Positions 44,720 through 57,763 of a DNA stretch of 64,000 nt are shown here, piece by piece (within the stretch, counting starts at the first letter, position 1; every line of letters begins with the position of its first letter). The notes beneath the pieces are model-generated. The model was given only the letters and a program-made list of their open reading frames with translations, was not told the origin of the DNA and ran no database searches. The DNA is taken from NCBI RefSeq assembly GCF_047511655.1, contig NC_133386.1, positions 76,263,501-76,327,500 of the forward strand. The letters run 5' to 3'. The stretch is from Castor canadensis. Taxonomy: Eukaryota; Chordata; Mammalia; Rodentia; Castoridae. Position numbers and translations under genes: made by a program.

Positions 44720-46177
44720 AAATCTTGCCAAGGTGTGAGCATCCTGTCACTAGGCACAATCTTGAACAATCTCCAAAGCCCCTTCCAACCAAATGATATG
44801 TAGAAAATAGCAAACATTGTGAATTCTTCCACAAAGTATATACCTGGCATGTTACATGAAATACAAAGAGCTAAGTAAATATAGAAGTAGGTATACTGCA
44901 AGGGATCTGTTTTCCAGTCTTGGGTTTAGACATGTGGTGGCTGCAAGAGCCAATGGGATACAGCAAACATCCTACAATTATGAGTCTTTATCCTGGAGCA
45001 TGGTTCATTCATGGTAACCAAGAGAATGTGGGGTGAAATGACATGCCTGTGTCTGGGATATCAGGATACTTAGGGAGGAAGTCGTTTGATTTTGGGAACA
45101 AACAGTTGAACTTCAAAAGTACAACAATCAAGGGAGGATTTATTTTCTGGCACTGAACTAAAATGGAAGGCATTCTTGGTCTCCTGAGTCTGATGGGGCA
45201 TCCGTTCTATGAGTCACTGAGGTTCTTAACTCTCTAGCACTTTTGACTCACTCTCTTGTGTTTGAAGTCTGGGTGAAGTGTCTTCTGCAGCCTAAGGTTA
45301 GTTCTCTGAAGAGGGTTGCATTGGGAGGTGGATACAGATCACTGGTCAGAGGGACTCAAGGGAATCTGGATAGAAGTCAACAGGGCTCCTTCAGGCACTG
45401 CCTGTGAATTAGCTAACTGGTGAGTGTCCCTGGTGAGTATGCTTCAGTTTTTTTCCTCTGAAAATGTGGAATAAAATATTACCCTCCTGTGTGTTTTCTT
45501 AGCAGTGAAGTTATGTGATTGGCCCTTACAAGTGTCAGCAATGATTTTTCTGTGGAAGAACTGGAAGCAAAGTGACTCCCAGGAAAGGGAAACATCCAAG
45601 GTGTATAGCTGTGAGACCTCTAGGAATCCACACACTCTCTGACCAACCCTACTGGACTGTGAACCTTTGTTAAATTAAAGACAAAGTTTCAAACCCCAAG
45701 AAAATGGAGGAAAAAAAATCCCACCAGAGTAACTAACACTTACTGCCATCCTAGATTCACCTATTAGCATCTTCCCAATCTATACACACACAGTTACACA
45801 CTTTCATGAAGTCATCTGAAAGATGTAAGCAAGTATCATGACACTTCATTCCTATATCATCTAAAATAACTTATTTCTCATAAGCAAAGTCACTTCCATT
45901 TTCCTATTTAATAACCGCAGTATTGTTTCCACATCTAAAGAGCCCTAATTCAGTAGTCCTCGACACAGTCAGTCATGCTCAGTTCTCCTAAATACTTTCC
46001 AGAAGGTTGCTGGAGTCAAGGCCCTTGCTGTTGTGCATCTTTAGTAGCCTTCAGTCAAGATTGTTAGCACTCATGTAAATGGCACAATGCATCCCCCTGT
46101 GCAACTATTATATGCTAATAAAAATACAAAAAAAATAGTTCCCTTTCTCCTACTGCTCTTTCTCATCAAATCTCCTC
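44720..46177. other. Intergenic, no recognised feature
   Basis: Non-repetitive in appearance. A weak L1-like 3' end (cacaatgcatccccctgtgc, then an A-rich run) at about 46081-46135. No gene. Confidence 0.45.
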
Positions 46178-46365
46178 CTCCCCTTTATTGGTGGTATTGG
46201 GGTTTGAATTCAGAGTCTTGTGTTTTGAATTCAGAGTCATTTTTGCTTTAGTTATTTTTCAGATAGGGTCCTGCACTTTTTGCTTGGGCTGGCCTTGGCT
46301 ATCCTACCTATGCCTCCTGAGTAGCTAGGATTACAGATGTGTACCACCACACCTAGCCCCTCATC
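46178..46365 (-). mobile_element. Composite SINE, antisense, rearranged
   Basis: attggggtttgaattcagag, then the stretch ttgaattcagagtc is repeated once more, followed by the 7SL-like half (cagatagggtcctgcacttt to ttacagatgtgtaccaccac). Confidence 0.85.
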
Positions 46366-47004
46366 AAATCTTTGAAGTTGTCTAGCAGGTATTTTACAAA
46401 GAGTTCCATGGATTCCCGTAGCATATCCTTGTTGGGTTGTATTTCCAAACCAGCTCATCTATGTCTGGTCTTGTGAGTCACAGAGCTGGCTGTGATGCTG
46501 TGGGCTGAGGACGTAACTAGATGTTTCGGGTAAGCACTTACCGTTACTCATTTGAAGAAGCAAAAACTTAACATGTCCCTGAAGGACTCCAGGTTCCTTC
46601 AGTCCCTACTCAACACCACCTTAATCTTTTTACTGCAAAATCAGTCATATGTACTATTCTATGGCCTCTGGGATCATTTCTGAAATGCAAAGAATAAAAG
46701 AAACAGGGGTGTTTGAGTCACATTTCCTTTGCAGGAGTGATGTGGACCCACTCTCAAGTCACCAACAGTGGATATTTACAGAACATTTAGAAGATAATGA
46801 TTTGTTCTTTCTGTGTTAGGTATTTACGAGAAAACCTCCTCTCTTTCCAGTTTCCCCATAAGAAACTGACATACTGCTGGCTATAAACTGGGTTAAGACT
46901 TTGCACTGTGGAATGTTGGATGGGTGGGGTGATTGAAAACAGGTTATCATTTGCACGAACTACCCAGCTTTAGACAGCTCCTCTCAGTTCTTTTTCTTTT
47001 ATTT
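46366..47004. other. Intergenic, no recognised feature
   Basis: Nothing assignable. Confidence 0.4.
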
Positions 47005-47225
47005 TTTAAAGATAGAGACTCGCTATGTAGCCCAGGCCAGCCTCGAACTCTCCTTCCTTCTGTCACAGCTTTGCAGGCATGTTCTACCACATCTGGCTAA
47101 GAATCTGAAATCACTGAGACAGAAGGGATAGGAAATGGAGGCCCAGAGAGAGGAGTGAGTTCCCCAATCCACTTGCTGGTGAGCAGATTTGGGATTAAAG
47201 CTGCCTCCTACATCTAGCCCTGTAT
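47005..47225 (-). mobile_element. B1-like SINE followed by MIR-like fragment
   Basis: gatagagactcgctatgtag to ccacatctggctaa (B1), then ggaaatggaggcccagagag, aggagtgagttccccaatcc (MIR antisense). Confidence 0.75.
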
Positions 47226-49896
47226 TTTGTCTATTATTATCTCAATAATGGAATCATTAGATTTTGTATTTAAAGGCTCCAGAAGACACTTTTGAAATGC
47301 CTCGAGCTGGGGAAGAAGAAAACATGGTAGATTCAGCAGATATCTTACAGTGGTTACACTTAGAGCTGAGTGTTCTTTAGTCTATCCTTGAATCTGGGAA
47401 AATGTGATTTTTTTTTTCTCTCTATGAAAGGACAGAATGCTTTGCTTCTTGGAAACATTCTCTTCTGGCCTGATAAATTATACTTTTTTGACCTTCAGAG
47501 TTTGAGTTAAGATACTATGTGTAAGGTTAAGTAACATTTCCTTGGGCTGTTATAATGGATTCTTTGTCTTTTAAATTATAGCCTGAATCACTTTTGGAAC
47601 TGTATCCTGTTTTACAGGCATTTTTCCTTCTAAAGTAATTCTGCAAAAGTCTCTCTTCCTCCTCCAGAGGCATATAAATATCCTTGCAATTACCAGGTAT
47701 CTGACTTTGCCTGTTTATTACAGAGAGAGTGTTCAGAAGTTCTAATTATATATCAAATTCATGGCCTAGATTGCACTTTGAGCTTAAAAATAGAATTTAA
47801 GGTAATTTTTGTCAACCCATTGTCTATATTTTGTACATCAAATGTATTTTTATCTATCTCTTCTTTTTTAAAAAAAGCATCATCATTACTCTTAAAAGAA
47901 AGAAAGAATGAAGAAGAAAGAAAGAAAGCAAGGAAAAAAGAGAAATAAAGAAAGGGAAGGGGAAAGGAGGAGGGGGACAAAAAGGGTAATAGGGCCAATA
48001 TGATCAAAGTATGTGTGTGTGCATGTATAGAAATGTCATGATGAAATCTTTTATAATTTCACATACAAAAATGGAGTTTTTAAAAAGGAAGGAAGGAAGG
48101 GAGTGATAACTTACCATTAGATGCCATTAGATACCTGTACCAACTGTAACCAATTGAACTTGGTTACAGTTTAATTTTTTTTTTTTTGCTAATTTTCTAG
48201 GTTGTGTTATTCTCAAGCTCTTTTCAATATTTAAGAAAATCTCCAGAAACAGCATAGGAAGGGATGATCAGTTAGATGCACATCTTCATCAGTTAGTTGT
48301 TTTGACTATAAGTAGCAGAAACAAGCAAAAAAGAAACCCTTGATTTTTCCTGCCAATCTCAGTTTTTTGTCTGTGCTAATTATTAGAATTGTGAATGCAA
48401 CAGCAGTTTTGTGTTTGGCGTTCTCTCTCACCTCAGAGTGCATCATCTTCATTTCCTACTTTTCATACTTTTGTATCAATCATTTAGTTTTTGTTTTAAA
48501 AACTTCCTTAGTACATGAGTTCTTTCTTTTTTGCAATTCTCATTTGCTTGGAATTCTCTCATTTCTTCTCACAGAACACTTCTTATCAGTACATGTGTTT
48601 AATTTTGTACATACTTCTAAATTCTGTGATTTTATTTATTTGCTATGTTGTTTTAACTTCAAGAACTTGGATAAACAGTCATATTGTGTACTTCTGGTTT
48701 TCTGTAAAATGGTAAACCCTCAAGCTGTATTAAACAGCAAAGAAATGTATTGGCTCATCCAAGAAGAGGTCTAAAAATGGGGTGGCCTCCGGGTGGGTTG
48801 ATCTGGTGACTCAGTATTACCAGGACTCAGAGTCTATGCATCTCAACATTCTGCTAGTCATGGCATACACTTTGCTCTAAGCCTGATTCTCCTTGGAATC
48901 AAAATATGTTTGTCAGCAGCAACTGGAGCTACTGTAGCAACAGGAGTCTTGTTCGGGTTAGTTTCAAAGACAGACAATCTCAGATAGGTTTTCTCTAGTA
49001 CCAGGAAAGGTTGCCAGAAGATCCCAGAACAAGTTTCCTTATATCATATTAACCTGAATTGAGTCATGGGATTATTTCCTGTCACAGGAGGACACCATGC
49101 TAAGATCAAGTATCTTAGGTTGTTCCTGGAAGCAAACTGAGCCAGTTTGGGTGCAGAAGCTTCACTGGGGAGTGTCCTGAAATCTTTTGTGAGAAAGTGA
49201 AGAATGCAAGATTGGGTAAAGAAAAGAGTTAAATGGAATACCCAGCCTGTTCCACGGGGAGCTCTGGAGCACACAGCCCATCAGGGTTGTTCTTCCTCGT
49301 ACTTACAATGTCCCAATGTTATACCTCCACTATTACACTCAATGGATGTTGAGCTGAGCTGACTCCAAGGGTCTGGTGTGGCCTTGGGCAGGGTGGTTTT
49401 CTTTGGCTTGTCTTTCCAGGGCAGTTCCTACTGAGACTCAGCAGAGAGTCATCAGTGGCCAACTCTCCCAGCATGAGTGGGGTTCAGTCACAAAGTGGGC
49501 AGTACTCCACAGCATAAGGGTCTGTCTCCTCTCAAACCATTTGCACCTGTCTTCTTTATAGATGCTCTGGGAGTAGCTCCTCCAGGATTCTAATTGGTTC
49601 ATGTTCCTACAATTTTGAAAGGGAAGCTTAGCAGGTAGGATGAACTACTGCCCCTGTGAGGACTGGCAGGGTTAAATAAAGTCTCTTCAAATGACGGTGT
49701 TGCTGCTCCTCACCTGCAGTAATAGGCAAACTGGGGAAGAGGCACAGAATTGGAGTTCTAGCAGCTAGCAATGAGTTTGTAATATTTTTTTCCTCCAATA
49801 TCTCTAGCTAGATTTCTGAATAATTAAAATCTAGAAGTAAGCACTGTGTAACAAAAAGAGAGCTAGAGAAATTCCTCTAGCCCTGAGAACTGATTT
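47226..49896. other. Intergenic, mostly unassigned
   Basis: A purine tract (AAAG and GGAAGG units) at about 47897-47985 and (GGAA) at 48084-48104. A 144-codon frame at 48340-48774 is rich in F, L, S and C, typical of AT-rich noncoding DNA. From about 48700 gaaatgtattggctcatcca resembles an old interspersed repeat I cannot name. Confidence 0.4.
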
Positions 49897-51135
49897 TTTA
49901 TTAGCATATATTAATTGTACAAAGGGACTTCATTTTGTGTTATTTCCATACATGCATATAATCTACTTTGATCCAATTTATACCCTCTATTACTCTTTCT
50001 TATCCCTCCTCCCCACATTTTAAAACAATTTTTAATGGGTTTCATTATTCTACTTTCATATATGTGTATGAAGTACTTTGATCATATTGACACCTCCTTC
50101 ACCCTCCCACTTCCTACTAGTGCCCATTTTTACATTCATGTCGTTTTTTTTCATTTTGTTTGTTAGTCTAGATTCTTCATATGAGGGGAAAACATTCAAT
50201 ATTTGTCTTTCTGAGTCTAGCTTATTTCACTTAACATGATGATCTCCAGTTCCATCTATTTTGTTGAAAACAACATAATTTCATTCTTCTTTATGGCTAT
50301 ACTACAGTGTATGTATACCAAATTTTCTTTACTTATTCTTTGGTTGATGGACACCTAGGCTGATTCCATAGTTTAGTTATTGTGAACAGTGCTGCTATAA
50401 ATGTGTGTGCAGCTCTCTCTATTTTACACAGACTTATACTCCTTCAGCTGTATGCCCAGAGCAGTATACCAGGATCATACAGCAGTTCTATTTTTAGTTT
50501 TTTTGAGGAACCTCCATACTGATTTCCATAGTGGCTGGACAAATTTACATTTCCACCAACAGTGCCTAAGTGTTCCCCCACACTTTGCATCCTCACCAAC
50601 GCTTGTTGTTTGTTTGTTTGTTTCCATGATTGGCATTCTGACTTGGTGAGATGGAATCTCAGCGTAGTTTTTAATTTCTATCTCCTTTATGGCTAAGGAT
50701 GCTAAACGTTTCTTCGTGTATTTGTTGGCCATTCATATTTCTTCTTTTGAGAACTGTACATTTGATTCATTTGCCCACTTATTAATTGAATTGTTTGTTC
50801 TTTTGGTGTTTAATTTTTGGAGCTTTTTATATATTGTGGATATTAATCCTTTGTCCAACAAATAACTGGCAAAGATTTTCTTCTGTTCTGTAGGTTGTCT
50901 CTGCATTCTGGTGATTATTTCCTTTTCTGTGTAGAAGCTTTTTAATTTGATCCAATACCATTTGACAATTCTTGCTCTTATTTCTTGAGTAATCGGAGTC
51001 CTATTCAGAAAGGTGTTCACTATGCCTATATGCCCAAGGGTCTTCCCTAAGTTTTCTTTTAGTAGTTTCAAAGTTTAAGGTCTTATATTTAAATTTTTTA
51101 TCCATTTTGAATTGATTTTTTGGTACAGAGTGAGA
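49897..51135 (-). mobile_element. L1 3' end, older subfamily
   Basis: Antisense 3' UTR (attagcatatattaattgta, ccatacatgcatataatcta), then ORF2 C-terminus. Minus-strand frames 50475-50732 (GEDAKCGGTLRHCWWKCKFV) and 50733-51071 (KLKSFYTEKEIITRMQRQPT) are consecutive ORF2 pieces. Confidence 0.9.
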
Positions 51136-51399
51136 CACAGAGGTCTAGCTTCAGACTTAGCAAAGAGAACTCTCAAAGGTTGAAGTGAGTGAGGGAATCC
51201 CTGTTTTCGTTTCTTTGTTTTTCCATCCTTTCCCTTTCTCCAGGCTTGTTTTTTGTGCTAGGCCCAAGGCAATCTCATGGTGGAGACAGCAGTAGTCATC
51301 TTGGAAAACTGCAGGAGCCAAAGCTCAGAGGGAGCAGAGTCTTCCTTTTTCATTTGGCAGAGCTGCAATTCTAAGAGGGCTTGCCACCATTTAAAAACT

Positions 51400-51590
51400 C
51401 TCTTTCAGGGCAGAACAGGTTCTTCCTGGAAGCAGGGGCAGGGAGGTTGGGAGGAAGGTGGCACAAACAATGTATACACATGCAAGTAAATGTAAAAGCA
51501 ATAAATTAAAAGGAGAAATAAAAATTAAAATAATGGCAGATAGAAACAAAGCAAAACAAAACAAACAGACAAAAAAAAAACCACCCAAAC
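51400..51590 (+). mobile_element. Possible L1 3' UTR fragment, sense
   Basis: gcagggaggttgggaggaag, cacaaacaatgtatacacat and an A-rich tail with AAACA units resemble an L1 3' end. Confidence 0.45.
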
Positions 51591-51799
51591 CTTTCTCTGC
51601 TTGTTATCTGGGCTCCAGATGTGGCTCAATCACAGAAGTGCATGATTTGGGGGCAGATGGATGGAAAAAAAAAAGACTCAGGGAAGAGAGTAGAGAAGGA
51701 AGAGCTCAGGAAATGGACTTCTTAAACTTGGCTATGAATATCTGGCCTGAACTCCAACCTGTGCGTGAGTGATATGTTCCTGCTTAGCATTCCAAAGAT

Positions 51800-51925
51800 G
51801 GTGAGGCTAAGCTGAGTGTAATGGTACATGCTTGTAATCCTAACTGAGGTAGGAGAATTGCTGCCTTAAGGTTAACCTAATGCTACACTGAGAGGTCCTA
51901 TCTCCAAAAAAAAAAAAAAAAAAAA
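51800..51925 (+). mobile_element. B1-like SINE, sense
   Basis: gagtgtaatggtacatgctt, gtaatcctaactgaggtagg, gaggtcctatctcc, long A-run. Confidence 0.8.
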
Positions 51926-52079
51926 CAGTCTTCCCAGGGCCCAAACTGACCAACTGATCACTGGGTGATACATTCATAGGATAGATCTGAAAGTCTTTAA
52001 AACCTGAACTGGCACAGTAGCTACAACCCATAGAAAGTGAGTTGGAACTTGTGACTTGAACCTGCTAAACAAAAATATC

Positions 52080-52460
52080 AACATTCTTTCATAAGATTTA
52101 AACAAGACCCAGATTCTCATAAGGTAATAGTCAAACTATTCAGGGTACAATCTAGAATTGTGTGACACACAAAGAATCATGAAATTCTCAACTGCCATTG
52201 GAAAGAGAATCAGCAGATGCCAGTGACGAGATGACACATGTGTTAGAGTTATTTTACAAAGACTTTGAAGTGGCTGTTATAAAAATGTTCAAAGGAGCAA
52301 TCTTAAACACTTTTAGAACAGAATTAAAATAGAAATAGAAGCTCTAAAGAAGAACAAATGGAAATTTTAAAAATGAAAAATGCAATATCCAAAACTAGAA
52401 AGTCTCAGTAGTAGAGTGAAGATAAGAGAGGAAAGAAATTATAAACTGACCCCCCCGCCC
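52080..52460 (+). mobile_element. Ancient L1 5'/ORF1-region fragment
   Basis: acaagacccagattctcata, gaaagagaatcagcagatgc, acaaagactttgaagtggct, gaacagaattaaaatagaaa resemble sense L1M ORF1-proximal sequence. No coding capacity. Confidence 0.4.
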
Positions 52461-53169
52461 CAAGCCTCATCCTCATGTTTTATTACCTACTTGTGGTCAT
52501 TTTCACAGTAGAAGGGCTATAACATGAACAGCCAACAACTCCCAGGACTGCTAGTTCCAGGTACACCGAGCAGCAGCTAGAAGGCAGTTTAAGACTTCTA
52601 GAGAGGTGCCAGAAACAGAGACTGTGAAGAGCTGAGACTAGAAAGAAATGTGGAAGGGCTAAAAAGTGAGAGGTGAAGTGTGATGAAGAACCAAGACTGG
52701 AGGAGCTGCAGGCCCTATTGGAAGAATTCCAGAGCGCCCTTGAGAGTTCCTTAACTTCAGCTGTGGAAGTGCTGTAACACCAAGGGCTGAGGGTCCTGAC
52801 ACCCTTAGCTTGGGGCTGTAATCCCAGCTTCTGGGTGTGGTCCAGTGGCGCTTACAGCACAGAGGTATAATATTAAGAGCAAAGGGATCCTGACATCCTA
52901 AGTTTGGAGTTGACACTAAGAGAGCTGCACGTTTTGGCTATTCTGGAGTTCCATCTGAATAGAGCAAAAGAACCCTCAGCCAACTGGTAACAGAGCTGCT
53001 CAAGACTGCTTACAGTGGACTATTCTGGCCAATGGTGGTGGGGGAGGAAGTATAGGGGGTGTGAAAGAGTTGTTTCTGTCTATGTCAGTGTCTCTCAGTC
53101 TTTCTATCAACATGACAAGCAGAAATAGTTATATTATAGAGATAGGAAAAAAAATCTCAAAAAAAAAGA
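52461..53169. other. Intergenic with diverged ~105-bp tandem units
   Basis: Segments around 52765-52830 (aagggctgagggtcctgaca) and 52865-52930 (gagcaaagggatcctgacat) are imperfect copies of each other. No gene. Confidence 0.4.
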
Positions 53170-53585
53170 AATTGTAAACTGATATAGTCACACTGAGGGT
53201 TTGGGATTCAATACATACATTGAACATTGAGTTCATAACATTAACACAACATTCAGGTCATAACATGTAACACCATGGGTGAACCTTGAAAACATGATGC
53301 CAATTTAAAGAAGCCAATCTGAAAGCAGGATGTATTGTGTATACTGTTTGTACAAAATGTCTATAATAGCCAAATGTATAGAGACAGAAAGTGGAATAGT
53401 GGTTGTCTAGGGATGGGGTAGGAATGAAGTTGGAGGAAATCAGGGAGATTTTGGGGGAGAGTGATGAAAATGTCCTAGAATTGATAGTGATGATGGTTGT
53501 ACAATTCTGTGAATATAGTAACATCCATTGACTTGTGCACTTTAAATGGATGAATTATATGCTATATTTCAATAAATCAGTTTTA
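53170..53585 (+). mobile_element. Ancient L1M 3' end, sense
   Basis: caccatgggtgaaccttgaa, gtggaatagtggttgtctag, tgatgatggttgtacaattc, cttgtgcactttaaatggat, then the final caataaatcagtttt. Confidence 0.75.
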
Positions 53586-53779
53586 AAATAATAGACAAAA
53601 AAACAAACAAAAAAAACAGATGGATGATGGATTTGTGGAAATTATTCAATCTGGACAACGACAAGAAAAAAATGTTAAAAAACAGCACTCCAGTTTCCTA
53701 TGGAACAACAGAAAATGTCTAACATTTTCATCATGAGACTTTTCAGAAAGAGAGAAGAAAGAATACAGTGCTGAAAAGA

Positions 53780-54065
53780 TGATTTGGAGTGGAATTCAGG
53801 GTCTTGTGCTTGCTAGGCAGGCACTCTACCACTTGAGATATGCTGTCAACCCTATTTACATTATTTGGTTATTTTCGAGATAGGATCTCAATTTATGCTG
53901 GGTGGACTGGACCAGGATTCTCCTATTTGTGCTTTCCCACATAGCTGAGATGACAGGTGCACACCATTGCACTCAACCATTGGTTTAGATGAGGTCTTGC
54001 TAACTTTTTTTTTTCTTGAGCTGGCTTCAAGTCATGTAGCTAGGATTACAGGTTCAAGCCATTTT
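53780..54065 (-). mobile_element. Composite SINE, antisense, extended
   Basis: gatttggagtggaattcagg to ctctaccacttgagatatgc, then gagataggatctcaatttat and a further 7SL-like part to ttacaggttcaagcc. Confidence 0.82.
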
Positions 54066-54332
54066 GAGGCTAAAACTTCACATATTTTCTAGAAGTTATA
54101 TATCAACATATTTAAGAAATAGAGCAAACCTTAAGTAGTATAAAGTCAAGGAAATGCATGCTCAAGCATATCACACCAAATTTCTGAAACCAAAGACAAA
54201 GAAAAATTCCCAAAATATCTAGAGAAAAATAATACATAATCTAGAAGAGGACAATGCTTTGATGACAGCAGTTCCCTAATCAGACACCCTGGAGGTTGAA
54301 AGCAAGTATAGCACACATTTTCAAATGCTACA

Positions 54333-54568
54333 AGAAAAATACTGTAAGTGGGATGCTGGTGTCTCACGCCTGTAATACCAGCTACTCATGAGGGAGAGAT
54401 CAGGAGGATTGTGGTTTGAAGCCAGCCTGGGCAAAGAGTTCGTGAGACCCTATCTCAAAAAAGCCCATCACAAAAATGGGCTGGTGGAGTGGCTCAAGGT
54501 GAAGGCCCTGAGTTCAAACCCCAACACCACAAAAAAAAAAAAAACAAAAAAAGAAAGAAAAATAGTGT
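54333..54568 (+). mobile_element. Composite SINE, sense, with 13-bp target duplication
   Basis: Body ggatgctggtgtctcacgcc to gggctggtggagtggctcaa and gttcaaaccccaacaccac, A-rich tail. agaaaaatactgt (54333-54345) matches 54556-54568 with one difference. Confidence 0.92.
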
Positions 54569-55124
54569 GAACTCAGAAATCCACATTTGGCTGAAAGAGC
54601 TTTCAGGAATGAAAACAAACAAACAATATCCTCAGAGGAAAACTAAGAGAAATTTTAATTCAGTAGACTTGCTTTAAAAGAATTGTTAAATGCCTAGACA
54701 GAAGAGAAATAATGCCAGAAAGAAACTTGGTGCTTCAGGAATGCACAAAGAGCAAGAAAACCGGCAAATATTTCGGTGAATATAATGGTCTTTTTCCTCT
54801 TGAATTCTTTAAAATATATAACACTGGTGAAGTTTTCATTATATGTAGATGTGATATTTAACACAAAGAGGGAGTGGAACTTCATGGTTTTAAGGTTTCT
54901 GCTTCTAAATAGACTGGACAACCACTCAAAAAGTAACACAGAGATACTGTCAAAATCACAGCAGATAAGTTAGAATAGGATCACAAAATAAGCTCAGATA
55001 ACCCCCCAATATAGGAAAGGGGGAAAAGAAATAAAAAATATGGGGAACAAACAGGAACCATAATAAACTGGTAAATATATAAATATACAGATTAACATAT
55101 TAATAATGTCACTAAATGTGAACT

Positions 55125-55208
55125 TTTTTTTTGTTACTGGAGTTTAAACTCAGGGCCTTAAACTTGCTAGGCAGGTGCTGTACTGCTTGAGCCACACTTC
55201 CAGCCTAG
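55125..55208 (-). mobile_element. tRNA-derived SINE monomer, antisense
   Basis: ttactggagtttaaactcag, ggccttaaacttgctaggca, gtactgcttgagccacactt. Confidence 0.9.
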
Positions 55209-55624
55209 TGTAAATTATTTCAATACACTAATTAATAGATTATTAAATGGATAATGCATGTCTTAACTATATGGTATTAGCAAGAAAATCACTTCAAACA
55301 ATGATATGGGTAGGTTATAGGCTAAAAGGTGGAATAAGATATACTATGTAAAAACTAACAAAAAATTGGGGTGGTTCTTGTTAATGTTAACATTTACTTC
55401 AAAGGAAAGATAATTCAAAAGATGAAAAGGAATATAACATATTGATTAGACAAGGATAAAAGGTCAATTCACTAAGAAGACATAAAAAATTTACATATGT
55501 ATATACCTAACAGGATAGCTTCAAAATACATAAGACAAAAACTGACATAAACTAAAAAGAAAAATAAACAAATCAAAAATTATAATTGGAGTTTTTTACA
55601 CTCCTTTCTCAGTAATGGGTAGCA

Positions 55625-55705
55625 TCAGGGCTGGTGAAATGGCCTAACAAGGGTGAAGCCCTGAGTTCAAACCCCAATACCTCCAACCAGCCCCCCCCCC
55701 CAAAA
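55625..55705 (+). mobile_element. tRNA-derived SINE monomer, sense, shortened
   Basis: cagggctggtgaaatggcct, aagccctgagttcaaacccc, aatacctcc, then a C-run and A-run. Confidence 0.8.
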
Positions 55706-56740
55706 ATCTAACACCTCCAAATCCAGGATCAATAGAAAAGTCATTCAACAGCAGAGCATACATTGTTAAGTGCACAAAGAATATTTTCCAAGACAGACCA
55801 TATTCTTTGTCAAATCAAACCATGACAATTTTTTTAAAAATTAAAATCACACTAAGAATATACTCTTAAAAAATAAATTGAAGAAGAGATACAAAATGTT
55901 ACAGATCATAAGACTCAAATTTGATCTACAGACACTTCGCCAGGGAGCATGCAAGAATAGGAATAAGTCCATGAAAGGATGCTGAACCTCATTAGCCATC
56001 AGGAAATGCAAATTAAACCACAACAGATACCGCTACTCATATATTAGAATTGCTAAAACTTAAAATGGTGGTAACACCAAGTGCTGACAAGGACATGGAA
56101 CAATTAGAACTCTTATACCATGTGGGCAGAAAATGTGTGTAATGATTGCTCATGAAACTACATATTCATATATGTTCCAACAATTTCTCTTCTGAGTATT
56201 CACTCTAGAGAAAAGAAACTGTACACAAGTGTATATAATAACTCTATTTGTAATTGTCAAAGCCTGGAGACAACTTAAATGTCCTTCACTGGGTGAATGT
56301 ATAAGTTGTTCATTTATACAAAGGAAACAACTCAGCAATGAGGAACAGACTATTGACACAAGCAACACTTGAACTGATATCAAAGGCATTGGCTGAGTGC
56401 AAGATGCTGGTCTCAAAACGTTAAATATCAGAGGATTCAAATTATATGACATTCTTGAAAAGACAAAACCACAGTCACGGAGAAATAGATGCATGATTAC
56501 CAAGGGCAAAGGTTGAGGGAGAGTGTGAAAGACAAAAGAACTCAGGGAGGAATTTGGGGGGTCAGTTATGAAACTGTCCAGTGTCCTGACAGATCATACC
56601 TAAATCTATTTGGTCTGGGGAACAGTATGGCAAGGGCACCATTTTTACTACTTTTGTTATAACCCTTTAAAAAATCTCTTACAGTCAATTTATTAGGCTC
56701 AATGATGAAAATTATTAGAAAAATGAAAAGAAAACCAAAA

Positions 56741-57763
56741 CATCCTCAGCATAGCTGTAAATGCTGAGACATCCTGGTCTCTCTGTGAATGGGGACACAG
56801 GATTGCAGGCTGGTCATCCTAAGCTTCCAGTCATGTTTCCTGTGGCAAAGATTCATTTGCTGTCCTGTGAACTCCAACATTTTCCAAGAATCAAATACAT
56901 TTTCAATATGTCAAGAGTATTATAAGCATTAAATAACTTCCTTGTTCCACTTGTTTATTTTCTCCAGCTTGGCTTCAGTTGTTCATTTGTTTCTGAATTT
57001 CAAGAGCTCCATATCAGACTTTGCCTCCAACTTGAGGAATTCTCAATTGTTATAGAATGTCATAGATGAATTGATTTGTGGGGGTTTCTTGTTTCCCCTG
57101 CCCTCCTACCTTTTTTTCTTCCTGCATAATTTTTATTTGTTTTACTATTTAATTTAATTTTTCTTGTACAGGTGACACTTAAGATTATTATTTGAAAAGA
57201 ATTTTCCCCTATTTGTAAAATTAATTTGAAAATATTTGAGAAATCTGTTTTTCTGAGAAAATGCATCATAAATGGGAATATGTTTTTAGACAGGATCTTG
57301 CTTTATACCCCATCCACCTCCTGAGTGCTGGAATTACAGTCATGCACCACCATACTTGACATGAAATCTTTTTTATTGCATGCAAACTTGAGAGCATTTT
57401 GTATTTTATTTTCTAGTTTTAGATGTTACAGAATGGTGAAGTTGGTCAGATCTCCTGATAATACATGGCAGGATACTTCCAGGTGAAGCACTATAGAGGA
57501 AGAAGTGGAGTCAGAATTGTCCACTTGTATTTGAAGAGGAAGATCTCTGGAGACAAGCTACAAAAGCCAGGTTAGTGGGACTCCAGAGTTTCTAGCTTGT
57601 GCACTGCTCCCTGCTGTGAGTTATCATCAGGGCTCTTGGCTCTTGCCAGGGCCCATGACTCACCAGACCTGGGCTGTATGGGCTGGCGCCAGGAATGTGA
57701 CTGCACAGTGCTGTTAGTCCTTAGTCCTACTTGTGATTTCTAATTCTGTCTGTGTAGTACTTT
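56741..57763. other. Intergenic with one B1-like fragment
   Basis: B1-like antisense piece at about 57275-57365 (ttagacaggatcttgcttta to gaattacagtcatgcaccac). Otherwise nothing assignable. Confidence 0.5.

Larger units (their letters stand above)
54569..56740 (+). mobile_element. Ancient L1-like fragments, sense
   Basis: The clearest part is 55960-56560: tgaacctcattagccatcag, gaaatgcaaattaaaccaca, caccaagtgctgacaaggac, then gtgggcagaaaatgtgtgt and the tail-like gagggagagtgtgaaagaca. The 54.6-55.9 kb part is A-rich and only probably the same element. Confidence 0.6.

Noticed and set aside
48340-48774. 144-codon frame resembling a membrane protein
   Set aside because: Hydrophobic composition follows from T-rich DNA; no conserved motif and no splice or promoter context.
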